Assembly: GCA_022839525.1 (NCBI GenBank)
Contig: JALHET010000040.1
Coordinates: forward strand, 1-11,424
From: Lentisphaerota bacterium
GTDB taxonomy: Bacteria; Verrucomicrobiota; Kiritimatiellia; RFP12; UBA1067
Direction of reading: 5' to 3'
Length of the DNA stretch: 11,424 nucleotides
Position 1 is the stretch's first letter. Each line of letters begins with the position of its first letter. A program made the translations under genes and the position numbers. Positions 5,627 through 11,424 of this stretch are shown here, piece after piece. The notes below the pieces were generated by a model that was not told where the DNA came from, did not search any database, and was given only the letters and a program-made list of their open reading frames with translations.

Positions 5627-6916
5627 TTAGATGTCGCGCGGATCCGTGATGTGTCCGGTGAGGGCTGAGGCCGCCGCCGTGTAAGGTGAAGCGAGATAGA
5701 TCTGCGAATCTTTGGAGCCCATGCGGCCGATAAAGTTGCGGTTGGTGGTGCTGACCACCACCTCGTTGCCCTTTGTCCGGCCGAAGGTGTCGACTGGGCC
5801 GCCCAAACAGGCCGCGCAGGAAGGCGGTGCGATGGGCTCCACTCCCGCCGACTCGAAGATCCGGCGCAGGCTCTGGCCACCGATCTTGGTTTCGTCAAGC
5901 CCCTTCTCCACCTGCCGCGTGGCAGGCACGAGCAGTGTGCGTATGGCGACCCGCTTACCCTTCATGACTTTGGCCGCCATGATGAAATCCTCCAGCTTGC
6001 CCCCAGTGCAGGAACCGATGTAGACCTGGTCGACCTTCACGTCGCGGCAGGCGCGCGCCAGTGCCTTGTTGTCGGGCAGATGCGGCTTGGCCACGACCGG
6101 CTCAAGCCGGGAGACGTCGTAGCGGCGCTCGGCCTGAACCTTGGCGTCCGGATCGCTGAACAAAGGCTCAAACGGCTTCTTCGTGCGGGTCTTGACGTAA
6201 TCGATGGCCTTCCGGTCAGGCGCGATGATGCCGTTCTTGGCGCCGGCCTCGACCGCCATGTTGCAGATCGTGCAGCGCTCTTCAACGCCCAAAGCTTCGA
6301 TGGCGGAACCTGTGAACTCCATGGCGCAGTAGGTCGCGCCGTCCACGCCGATGTCGCCAATGATGTGAAGGATCAGGTCCTTGGCGGAGAGATAGGGGGG
6401 CAACGCGCCGTCCATCACGAAACGGATGGTCGGCGGCACCTTGACCAGCAACTTGCCGGCGCCCATGATAAAGCCCGCATCGGTGTTGCCGATGCCGGTC
6501 GAGAAGGCTCCCAGCGCCCCGTGCGTGCAGGTGTGCGAGTCTGTGCCGAAAAGGGTCTCGCCCGGACGCACATGACCCAGTTCCGGCATCGCCACATGGC
6601 AAACCCCGCAGTAGTTTGCGGTGCCGGGGTCATAAAAGTAGGGCAGCCCCTGCTCCTTGACGAACGCGCGCAGCGTGTCCACGTTGCGGTGGGCTTTTTC
6701 GTCCGCCGTGAAGATGTAGTGATCCGGCAGAATCACGATCTTCTCGCGGTCGAAGACTCTGGCGTCTTTGCCGAACTCGCGGTGGAAAATGCCGATCGTC
6801 CCCGGCCCGCAGACATCGTGCGTCAGCAATATGCCGGCGTTGACCCAGATGTTGTCTCCGGGGGAGACGGTTTTCACGCCCGACTCGCGGGCAAGGATTT
6901 TTTCAGTGATGGTCAT
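5627..6916 (-). CDS. leuC: 3-isopropylmalate dehydratase large subunit (archaeal/homoaconitase type)
   Basis: Large, [4Fe-4S]-bearing subunit of isopropylmalate isomerase, which acts with LeuD in leucine biosynthesis. At 429 residues it belongs to the short LeuC/homoaconitase family (about 420) and not to the enterobacterial type (about 466). The three cluster ligands are visible as Cys303 (YIGSCTGG) and Cys367/Cys370 (PPSCAACLGG). The aconitase signatures LTHDVCGPG (31-39) and GTDSHTCTHGALGAFSTGIGNTD (starting at 124) are intact. The start ATG 6916 has a good GGGAAGAG site just upstream. It is 71 bases after the conserved hypothetical gene, and that gap contains two hairpins. The methyltransferase unit separates it from leuD. 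Homoaconitase or citramalate-derived activity is possible for this subfamily, but leucine synthesis is the likeliest role. Confidence 0.94.
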   Translation of the reverse strand: MTITEKILARESGVKTVSPGDNIWVNAGILLTHDVCGPGTIGIFHREFGKDARVFDREKIVILPDHYIFTADEKAHRNVDTLRAFVKEQGLPYFYDPGTANYCGVCHVAMPELGHVRPGETLFGTDSHTCTHGALGAFSTGIGNTDAGFIMGAGKLLVKVPPTIRFVMDGALPPYLSAKDLILHIIGDIGVDGATYCAMEFTGSAIEALGVEERCTICNMAVEAGAKNGIIAPDRKAIDYVKTRTKKPFEPLFSDPDAKVQAERRYDVSRLEPVVAKPHLPDNKALARACRDVKVDQVYIGSCTGGKLEDFIMAAKVMKGKRVAIRTLLVPATRQVEKGLDETKIGGQSLRRIFESAGVEPIAPPSCAACLGGPVDTFGRTKGNEVVVSTTNRNFIGRMGSKDSQIYLASPYTAAASALTGHITDPRDI

Positions 6917-6938
6917 ACTCTTCCCAACTCTTATTCCC

Positions 6939-6958
6939 GGGCACGGCTAGCCCTACCC
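6939..6958 (-). other. Hairpin in the leuC leader region
   Basis: On the minus strand GGGTA pairs with TGCCC (one G-T pair), then after one G-G mismatch GGC pairs with GCC around a very tight centre. It lies between the upstream gene and leuC, ending a few bases before the leuC ribosome site. There is no T-run, so it is not a terminator. It could influence leuC translation or mRNA processing. Confidence 0.35.
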
Positions 6959-6967
6959 ATGCCACAC

Positions 6968-6987
6968 GGGCGACTGGTGATCCGCCC
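6968..6987 (-). other. Hairpin immediately after the stop of the upstream gene
   Basis: GGGCG and CGCCC pair (5 bp, plus a possible G-T) around a roughly 10-base loop, abutting the TAG at 6988-6990. There is no following T-run. It may be a processing or stability element between the first gene and leuC. Confidence 0.3.
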
Positions 6988-7689
6988 CTATTCCCGTCCC
7001 CGAATCAGGTTGAAAAACCGATCCTGATACTGTTCAAACAGCCCATTGTCTTGAAGCAGTTTGCCGAGCGGTTTGATCAGGCCCGCGTCCTTGGCCGCAG
7101 CCTGAAAACCTTTTTCTATCTCCTCGCGCAGGCCGGCCGGGACACCGTCCTGCATCTCGAACATGCGGCGCTCATGCAGCTCGCGGATATTGGCGTGCGC
7201 GGAATTCTGGATCACGGCCCAAAAGAGACGCACCAGACAAACATCCCACGGCTCGTCCACGCCCTTAATCACAGCGGAAAAAGGATCTTTCTTGACGGCC
7301 ACGTCTTCTTTGACGCGCGCCAGAATGGTCTCGGCGCTGTCCGACAAGACTTGCTCGCTGAAAGCCTCCTGTTTGAGCGTATATCCGTAACGCAGGATAC
7401 GCACCGTGTCCTCATGCTCTTTCAGCCATTCGAGATACTGTTGCGCCTGTTCGCCAAACCCTTCGAGCATCATGGTCGAATAGGAAGAGGGCGTGATGAT
7501 CTGAGGCCGCAGCGCCTGCATGCGGCCTTCGCGCACGCGCACTTTGCCGACGGAATCCATCAACTCGCTCACGAGATAATAGTTGATGATGGTGTTGCCG
7601 AACGTTTCAAGGTGCCGTTTCGGCGGCACAACGATCTCCGTGTTGTTGACGGCAAACCAAAAGTCAAACTGTGTGGGTTTCTTACTCAT
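6988..7689 (-). CDS. Conserved hypothetical protein, 233 residues
   Basis: I cannot assign a function. The protein is soluble: no signal peptide, no membrane segment, mostly helical and charged, with one cysteine (in DVCLVRLF). The start is fixed by the compact motif FDFWFAVNNTEIVVPP (9-24), followed by RHLETFG and IINYYLVSELMDSVGKVRVREG. Other notable blocks are LRPQIITPSSY and the C-terminal GLFEQYQDRFFNLI. I associate this pattern with an uncharacterised family found in Verrucomicrobia-like bacteria; this is from memory and untested. It is the first gene of the leu operon, with a promoter at 7704-7733 and almost no leader: the predicted transcript starts about 8 bases before the ATG and no ribosome site is seen. 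A link to leucine synthesis is possible only by context. Confidence 0.85.
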   Translation of the reverse strand: MSKKPTQFDFWFAVNNTEIVVPPKRHLETFGNTIINYYLVSELMDSVGKVRVREGRMQALRPQIITPSSYSTMMLEGFGEQAQQYLEWLKEHEDTVRILRYGYTLKQEAFSEQVLSDSAETILARVKEDVAVKKDPFSAVIKGVDEPWDVCLVRLFWAVIQNSAHANIRELHERRMFEMQDGVPAGLREEIEKGFQAAAKDAGLIKPLGKLLQDNGLFEQYQDRFFNLIRGRE

Positions 7690-7703
7690 GTCAAAGTAGG
7701 GAC

Positions 7704-7733
7704 ACTATATCACGAAAAGCCGTCTTCTGTCAC
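7704..7733 (-). promoter_or_regulatory. Sigma70-type promoter for the hypothetical-leuC-leuD operon
   Basis: On the minus strand: GTGACA (7728-7733, five of six to TTGACA), 18-base spacer, TATAGT (7704-7709, five of six to TATAAT), preceded by TGA as an extended -10. It sits between the fabH stop and the ATG at 7689. The predicted start of transcription is near 7697, giving a leader of only about 8 bases. Confidence 0.65.
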
Positions 7734-7767
7734 GACGGGCAGAAACAAAACAGGGCGAAGGAGTCTC

Positions 7768-8751
7768 TCAAGCCCAGCGAAGCGCCATGGCACCCCACGT
7801 CAGCCCTGCGCCAAACGCATCGATAACGATCACGTCCCCCTTGTTGATTCGTCCTTGTTCGAAAGCCTCGCAAAGGGCGATCGGAATGGTGGCGGCGGAG
7901 GTGTTGCCATAGTCCGCAATATTGACAAACGCTTTTTCTTTCGGCAGCTCCAGCCGCTTGGCCACCGCGTCGATGATGCGGATATTCGCCTGATGGGCAA
8001 TCAGAAGCGAAACGTCCCGTGAGGTCAGCCCCGCCTGGGCGAGCACACTTAGGGCGCACTCCGCCATGTTGCGCACGGCCTGTTTGAACACCTCGTTCCC
8101 CTGCATCTTGATGTAGCGCCCGGGCTCGTCGGGAAACACGCGGCATCCGCTGTTCGGGAGGTTGAGCAGGTCGGTGCAGTTGCCGTCCCCTCCGAGTTCA
8201 ATGGCCAGCACGCCATCGGCATCCGAACTGTGCGCGCTGAAGACCGCCGCGCCTGCGCCGTCTCCGAACAGGATGCAGGTGTCGCGGTCTTTCCAATTCA
8301 ATATGGCGCTGTTCACCTCGGCGCCGATGACCAGCACGTTCTTCATGATGCCGGCCTTGATCATGCCCCAGGCCAGGCTTGCACCGTAGACAAAGCCGCT
8401 GCAGGCGGCACTGATGTCCAGCACGCCCGCATGAACCGCCCCGAGTTCCTTCTGGACAAGACAGGCCACCGAAGGATAGACCATGTCCGGCGTAGAGGTC
8501 CCCACAAGAATAAGGTCGATCTGATCCGCCGCGAGGCCGGACATTTTCAAGGCGTCCGCCGCAGAGCGTATGGCGAGATGCGAGGTGTATTCTCCAGGCG
8601 CCGCGATGCGGCGTTCCCGGATGCCAACCCGCTTTGTGATCCACTCATCGCTGGTGTCCACCATTTTCGACAGATCGGTATTCGTCAAACGCTTTTCCGG
8701 AAGCGCTTTCCCGACACCCGTGATTCTTGCTGTTAGTTTGCGCGCACTCAT
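7768..8751 (-). CDS. fabH: 3-oxoacyl-[acyl-carrier-protein] synthase III (KAS III)
   Basis: A 327-residue KAS III, the condensing enzyme that starts type II fatty acid synthesis by joining acetyl-CoA (or a branched acyl-CoA) to malonyl-ACP. The thiolase fold has the full catalytic triad: Cys117 in DISAACSGF, His253 in LIAHQAN, and Asn283 in YGNTSAATIP. The oxyanion and dimer motif DTCILFGDGAGA (157-168) and the C-terminal FGAGLTWGA are also normal. The start ATG 8751 has an AGGAACAG ribosome site and a promoter at 8776-8804. It stands alone: rpmF, plsX, fabD and fabG, the usual neighbours, are not here. It is followed after 78 bases by the leu operon, which has its own promoter. Primer preference (straight or branched) cannot be told from sequence. 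Confidence 0.95.
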   Translation of the reverse strand: MSARKLTARITGVGKALPEKRLTNTDLSKMVDTSDEWITKRVGIRERRIAAPGEYTSHLAIRSAADALKMSGLAADQIDLILVGTSTPDMVYPSVACLVQKELGAVHAGVLDISAACSGFVYGASLAWGMIKAGIMKNVLVIGAEVNSAILNWKDRDTCILFGDGAGAAVFSAHSSDADGVLAIELGGDGNCTDLLNLPNSGCRVFPDEPGRYIKMQGNEVFKQAVRNMAECALSVLAQAGLTSRDVSLLIAHQANIRIIDAVAKRLELPKEKAFVNIADYGNTSAATIPIALCEAFEQGRINKGDVIVIDAFGAGLTWGAMALRWA

Positions 8752-8775
8752 TCTGTTCCTGAATTGATTGGAAAA

Positions 8776-8804
8776 AGTATATACTACCTTGTCCCTTTCA
8801 ACAA
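8776..8804 (-). promoter_or_regulatory. Sigma70-type promoter of fabH
   Basis: Minus strand TTGTTG (8799-8804), 17-base spacer, TATACT (8776-8781), about 25 bases before the fabH ATG and upstream of a recognisable ribosome site. The -10 lies in a perfect palindrome AGTATATACT (8776-8785), so a -10 also exists on the plus strand, but I see no plus-strand -35 at proper spacing. Confidence 0.65.
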
Positions 8805-8807
8805 GAG

Positions 8808-8847
8808 GCCCTTCCCGTCCTGTGGGTCATTGTGAAACGGAAAGGGC
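8808..8847. repeat. Imperfect inverted repeat between fabH and the CBM9-like gene
   Basis: GCCCTTCCCGT (8808-8818) and ACGGAAAGGGC (8837-8847) are complementary at 10 of 11 positions, with an 18-base loop. It lies just upstream of the fabH -35 box in the divergent control region. It may be an operator, or a leader hairpin for the rightward gene. Confidence 0.55.
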
Positions 8848-8883
8848 TGGCAACAGCGTGTGCCGGTGTGTAAACTGACAGAT

Positions 8884-9612
8884 ATGCGTCAAGGTATAAA
8901 AAGGTTCGGCATGTCCATCTGCGTTCTGTGGGCTGTGCTGGCATATGGGGAGACACACACGATGATGCGGTATACGGTCAAGCGGGTTCCGGCGGCGGCG
9001 CTGGAGCAGGTGGCGTTCGACAAAGCGGCGGTCGGCCGCATTGAAAACGTCCGGCCGGAGTCGTCCGACCACCGCCCGGAGACAACGTTCCGGGTGGTTC
9101 ACGACGGCACAAACCTGTACGTGCGGTTCGATGTGAAAGACCGGTATGTGCGGTCGGTCCAGACGGACTACCAGGCATCGGTGTGTGGCGACAGTTGCGT
9201 GGAGTTCTTCGTGAAACCGCAGGCGGACAAGGGGTATTTCAATTTCGAGGTGAACGCGGGCGGGACGCTTTTGCTTTACTATGTCGAGGATCACACGCGT
9301 ACCGAGGCGGGCTTAAAGCGTTTCACGCCGGTGCCGGAAGCGTGGGGTCGCCGGGTGGAGATCCGGTCGTCGCTGCCGCGTGTGGTGGAACCGGAGATCG
9401 CGCAGCCGACCGTATGGCAGATGCGGATGAAGGTGCCGCTGGCGTTGTTCGAGGCGTTTGTCGGAGAACTGCCGCAGGACGGAGTGGCCTGGCGCGCCAA
9501 TTTTTACAAGTGCGGGGACAAGACCTCGCATCCGCACTGGGTGGCGTGGTCGCCGGTGCCGGAGCTGAACTTCCACCTGCCTGACGCCTTCGGCGAGCTG
9601 GTGCTGGAATAA
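8884..9612 (+). CDS. Carbohydrate-binding family 9-like (CBM9-like, DOMON-type) protein
   Basis: About 242 residues with a single CBM9-like beta-sandwich. Supporting features are the opening FRVVHDGTNLYVRFDVKD pattern, the CVEFFVKP and YFNFEVNAGGTLLLYY strands, and the end WRANFYKCGDKTSHPHWVAWSPVPELNFHLPDAFG, a hallmark of the bacterial CBM9-like family. Such domains bind sugars or polysaccharide ends; no catalytic domain is attached. The start is uncertain. ATG 8884 gives a signal-like N-terminus (RQGIKR, then a short hydrophobic core, cleavage near AYG-E) but no ribosome site. ATG 8911 has AAAAAGG six bases upstream. ATG 8962 has GGGGAG nine bases upstream and would give a cytoplasmic protein. 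An in-frame GTG at 8860 is less likely. It is divergent from fabH and convergent with the next gene. An export role is inference. Confidence 0.8.
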   Translation: MRQGIKRFGMSICVLWAVLAYGETHTMMRYTVKRVPAAALEQVAFDKAAVGRIENVRPESSDHRPETTFRVVHDGTNLYVRFDVKDRYVRSVQTDYQASVCGDSCVEFFVKPQADKGYFNFEVNAGGTLLLYYVEDHTRTEAGLKRFTPVPEAWGRRVEIRSSLPRVVEPEIAQPTVWQMRMKVPLALFEAFVGELPQDGVAWRANFYKCGDKTSHPHWVAWSPVPELNFHLPDAFGELVLE

Positions 9613-9622
9613 GGGAAAACGG

Positions 9623-10357
9623 TCAGGCGTCCGGACGGACAAGCAGTTTCTTCAGCGAGGGTATCAGGGTATTACAGATACCCTTTGTTTGGAGAACGAC
9701 CGTTTCGTGGATCGCCATATAAAGCGCGGACGTGTGCAGCAGAAGCGAAGCGTAAAACGTGTCGAACGTCGCCGCTGTGGTGCAGACGATCCAGATGCCG
9801 ACACCCGCGAGATTAAAAAGATAGATGATGGTGTAGGAAAAGACGAGTCCGTATTCTTGGATGTCAGGCTGGCTTGTCATCAGGCTTTGAAGCGTGAACG
9901 TGACGTGGAAACTCCATGTGAGGCCTACAAGGAAGAGCCAGAGGAGGGGAAACGGCATGGGGCGGACGAACAGTCCGACCAGCAGGTACAGCAGGACGAC
10001 GAGGATGGTGTACAGCGGGAAGAAATAGGGCGCGAGGGTGATGAGAAGATTCGTCTTGGTGAGGCGGACGCTGCCGCCCCGGGAAGAGACCCGCAAGTTG
10101 CTCACGCGGGCCCCGAAGAGCAGCCCCCAGAACGCATGCGTGAGTTCATGGGCAATGACGTACACGCGGATGGGCTGGGGCAGGAAGAACCACACGCCAA
10201 GCCACAGGAAGTATCCGGCCAGCAGCGCCCGGGTCTCGGGTGAAAGAAGGACGCCCGTATCCGGAATGCTGCGCACCGTATCAAGCAGGGCCAAGGATAC
10301 GGCCACACAAAGCGGCAACAACGCCGCACCGATTAAAAATCTTAGCACCCTCAACAT
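9623..10357 (-). CDS. Multi-pass membrane protein with HELTH motif, M50-like metalloprotease
   Basis: A 244-residue integral membrane protein with about six hydrophobic segments (near 7-25, 45-60, 64-80, 104-131, 136-156 and 172-215). HELTH (70-74) inside a hydrophobic helix, followed by the GARVSNLRV and GGSVRLTKTNLLITLAPYFFPL pattern, fits the M50/S2P-like intramembrane zinc metalloprotease group (peptidase M50B-like). Asp165 in SQPDIQEYG could be the third zinc ligand in place of the usual (N/L)DG motif; this is inference. Substrate is unknown; M50 proteins usually act in regulated intramembrane proteolysis. The start ATG 10357 has AAGGAA upstream. Its 3' end is 10 bases from the convergent CBM9-like gene, and its last coding part contains a likely plus-strand terminator. 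It could be an inactive relative; I am sure of the motif, less of the activity. Confidence 0.75.
   Translation of the reverse strand: MLRVLRFLIGAALLPLCVAVSLALLDTVRSIPDTGVLLSPETRALLAGYFLWLGVWFFLPQPIRVYVIAHELTHAFWGLLFGARVSNLRVSSRGGSVRLTKTNLLITLAPYFFPLYTILVVLLYLLVGLFVRPMPFPLLWLFLVGLTWSFHVTFTLQSLMTSQPDIQEYGLVFSYTIIYLFNLAGVGIWIVCTTAATFDTFYASLLLHTSALYMAIHETVVLQTKGICNTLIPSLKKLLVRPDA
9658..9684 (+). terminator. Likely intrinsic terminator of the CBM9-like gene, inside the convergent gene
   Basis: AGGGTATC (9658-9665) and GATACCCT (9677-9684) form an 8-base perfect stem with an 11-base loop, followed on the plus strand by TTGTTT. It lies 45 bases past the CBM9-like stop and within the last codons of the opposite-strand membrane protein gene. 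The stem is moderately stable and the T-run short and interrupted. Confidence 0.4.
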
Positions 10358-10418
10358 TCCTGGCCGAATTCCTTTTGGGAGCTGCCCGGGCTACACATGA
10401 GGGCGGATAAAACCTGCA

Positions 10419-10435
10419 CAGCCACAGCGTGGCTG
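10419..10435 (-). terminator. Hairpin after ftsB, possible weak terminator
   Basis: CAGCCAC and GTGGCTG form a perfect 7-base stem around a 3-base loop, 30 bases past the ftsB stop. On the minus strand a TTTT run (10409-10412) follows after six bases, longer than usual for an intrinsic terminator. It separates ftsB from the membrane protease gene, for which I see no clear promoter. Confidence 0.35.
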
Positions 10436-10465
10436 GCGTACGAATAACAGCCGGACCGGAGCACC

Positions 10466-10762
10466 TTACTTCGCGTCTTCCGTGTCGAACACGAAAACCA
10501 GTTCTCCCGGGCGCACACGTTTGTTTTCGCGAGCGATGTATTCGACAAACTCGGGTTCCGCCTTGAAACGCTGTTGCTTGTCTTTCAGGACTTTGATCTC
10601 GCTGTTCTTGTGGTCGATCCGGCGCAGCATTTCATTGCGCTGCTGTTCCAGGCGGCGCAGTTGCGCCAGTTTGGGCGGGATGATCACCAACCCCGCCACA
10701 ATGACACACAGGAAAGCCGTGACCAGAGTCGTCCGGGTAATGATTTTTAACAGTACATTCAC
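10466..10762 (-). CDS. ftsB: FtsB/DivIC-like septum formation protein
   Basis: A 98-residue bitopic membrane protein of the FtsB/DivIC family, which bridges FtsQ and FtsL at the division septum. A short cytoplasmic N-terminus precedes one membrane helix (about 12-28), then a coiled coil (about 32-68, rich in Leu, Glu, Arg and Gln) and the family tail EPEFVEYIARENKRVRPGE with final VFVFD. The length is typical (about 90-110). The start is GTG at 10762; an in-frame TGA five codons upstream leaves no other start. The ribosome site is weak. FtsB genes often follow eno; here the upstream neighbour is an IS30-family element, whose end lies within about 100 bases. Assignment to FtsB or DivIC by subtype is not possible from sequence. 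Confidence 0.85.
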   Translation of the reverse strand: MNVLLKIITRTTLVTAFLCVIVAGLVIIPPKLAQLRRLEQQRNEMLRRIDHKNSEIKVLKDKQQRFKAEPEFVEYIARENKRVRPGELVFVFDTEDAK

Positions 10763-10839
10763 GCATTCAGTCCGTCAGAAAACAATCCGCCCAACACATC
10801 ACTTATACTCAACACGTTATCGGAATAAAAGTCAAACGG

Positions 10840-10853
10840 TTTTTTATAAAAAA
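10840..10853. repeat. 14-base perfect AT palindrome next to the IS end
   Basis: TTTTTTATAAAAAA is a perfect palindrome, about 10 bases from the supposed end of the IS30-family element and about 80 bases upstream of ftsB. IS30-family elements often prefer symmetric AT-rich or palindromic targets. It has no loop and is a poor terminator. Confidence 0.4.
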
Positions 10854-10859
10854 ACATGT

Positions 10860-11424
10860 GACTTGCAAGGTTAAATGCACGGTGGAGGCGGAAGAGCGGT
10901 GCGATGATTTTCATGCGGCGTGTTCCTCGAAGTAGCGTGTGACCTTCTCCTCTGCGGAGAGTCCGTCGAGGATTTTGCGTGGGAGCGCGTTGATCCAGTC
11001 CTCGATCCTCTGGATCTGCGTCCGTGTGAACGTTGAGATGTCCGCGCCCTTCGGGATGAAGCGGCGGACGATGCGGTTGGCGTTCTCGTTCGAGCCGCGC
11101 CCGGAGGCGCGGTAGGGGTGGGCGTAGAAGACCCCGCAGCGCCGCCCGGCGTGTCTGGCGGACTTTTCGATGGCGGCGAAGTCCAGGAACTCGCAGCCGT
11201 TGTCGCAGGTGATGGTTTTCAGGCCGTTGAGGAAGCCGCGGCGGGAGCGTTCGAGCCTGTCGAGTTCGCGAACCACGGCCTCTTGGGTTCTGGCGGATAT
11301 TTTGCGGATGATCTGGCGCCGGGTCATGCGCTCCGTCATGACCAGGAGGCACGCCGGGGATGTCCCCGTCCCGCCGGCGACGGTGTCCATCTCCCAGTGC
11401 CCGTACTCGCTCCTGTCTCCGGCC
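10860..11424 (-). mobile_element. IS30-family insertion sequence, 3' part, cut by the window edge
   Basis: The transposase fragment (10911-11424) plus the non-coding 3' flank form the right part of an IS30-family element. A possible terminal inverted repeat starts near 10861 (ACTTGCAAGGTTAAATGCAC), about 30 bases past the transposase stop, resembling the TTAA/TGCAC-containing ends I associate with this family. The boundary is a guess because the partner end is outside the window. The gene-free stretch 10763-10860 holds the ftsB leader and the AT palindrome, and no recognised promoter. Confidence 0.5.
10911..11424 (-). CDS. IS30-family transposase, C-terminal part (5' end outside window)
   Basis: At least 170 residues of the C-terminal DDE integrase domain; the reading frame is open to the right edge. 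The visible start of the fragment, SEYGHWEMDTVAGG, carries the first catalytic Asp and the YGHWE block typical of IS30. The second Asp is in TCDNGCEF, and the catalytic Glu is in the SNENANRIVRRFIPKG block after the FYAHPYRASGRG motif. The stop is TGA at 10911-10913 with EEHAA as the last residues. All three catalytic residues are present with no frameshift, so it may be functional if the missing 5' part is intact. Full IS30-family transposases are about 320-380 residues, so roughly half is missing. The gene points toward ftsB. Confidence 0.9.
   Translation of the reverse strand, partial: AGDRSEYGHWEMDTVAGGTGTSPACLLVMTERMTRRQIIRKISARTQEAVVRELDRLERSRRGFLNGLKTITCDNGCEFLDFAAIEKSARHAGRRCGVFYAHPYRASGRGSNENANRIVRRFIPKGADISTFTRTQIQRIEDWINALPRKILDGLSAEEKVTRYFEEHAA

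Noticed and set aside
6988..7689. Restriction endonuclease partner for the methyltransferase
   Set aside because: No PD-(D/E)XK, HNH or GIY-YIG pattern is visible, and it heads the operon upstream of leuC. I treat the methyltransferase as an orphan.
6080..8022. Long plus-strand open frames over leuC, the hypothetical gene and fabH
   Set aside because: Antisense shadows of genes with clear family signatures; no ribosome sites or domains.
9628..9637. 10-base palindrome CGTCCGGACG
   Set aside because: Lies in the last codons of the membrane protein gene (Arg-Pro-Asp-Ala); no loop, no second copy, expected at this GC content.
10759..11352. 197-codon minus-strand frame overlapping the transposase
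   Set aside because: All IS30 catalytic motifs lie in the other frame. This one is Arg/Pro-rich, and its end merely overlaps the ftsB leader.
1..11424. CRISPR arrays, tRNA or rRNA genes, riboswitches
   Set aside because: I saw no regularly spaced repeats, cloverleaf, rRNA core sequence or recognisable riboswitch on reading both strands.

Overview
The window is GC-rich, densely packed bacterial chromosome, about 11.4 kb with no stretch over 300 bases lacking a gene. I infer a member of the PVC group (Verrucomicrobiota, Kiritimatiellota or Lentisphaerota). The basis is the archaeal/homoaconitase-type LeuC and LeuD, a conserved hypothetical protein (6988-7689) of a kind I associate with that group, and a CBM9-like protein. 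This is recognition from sequence only and was not tested by search.

Left two thirds (126-7689, minus strand): one apparent long operon, reading right to left. It holds a conserved hypothetical protein, leuC, a 26-codon small ORF, a cytosine-C5 DNA methyltransferase with an N-terminal helix-turn-helix, leuD, a ParA/Soj ATPase and a PepN-type M1 aminopeptidase. A good sigma70-like promoter (7704-7733) lies just before the first gene. Gaps are short: the small ORF and methyltransferase overlap as TGATG, the methyltransferase and leuD overlap by 19 bases, and leuD and parA overlap as ATGA. LeuC and LeuD together form isopropylmalate isomerase (leucine synthesis). The methyltransferase sits between its two subunit genes with no restriction enzyme gene nearby. 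No ParB is visible.

Right third: fabH (minus) has its own promoter and diverges from a CBM9-like protein gene (plus). That gene converges, with a 10-base gap, on a multi-pass membrane protein carrying HELTH (M50-like metalloprotease). Next comes an FtsB/DivIC-like division protein, then the 3' part of an IS30-family transposase that runs off the right edge.

The most unusual points are four. (1) A strong ribosome binding site and a 26-codon ORF precede the methyltransferase, and a G7 tract in that ORF could fuse the two frames by a one-base slip. (2) The methyltransferase gene is embedded between leuC and leuD. (3) Two perfect palindromes lie in frame in the N-terminal part of pepN and look like an inserted palindromic repeat; a related hairpin lies at the left window edge. 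(4) A perfect 12-base palindrome overlaps codons 3-6 of the HTH-methyltransferase gene and is a candidate autoregulatory operator.
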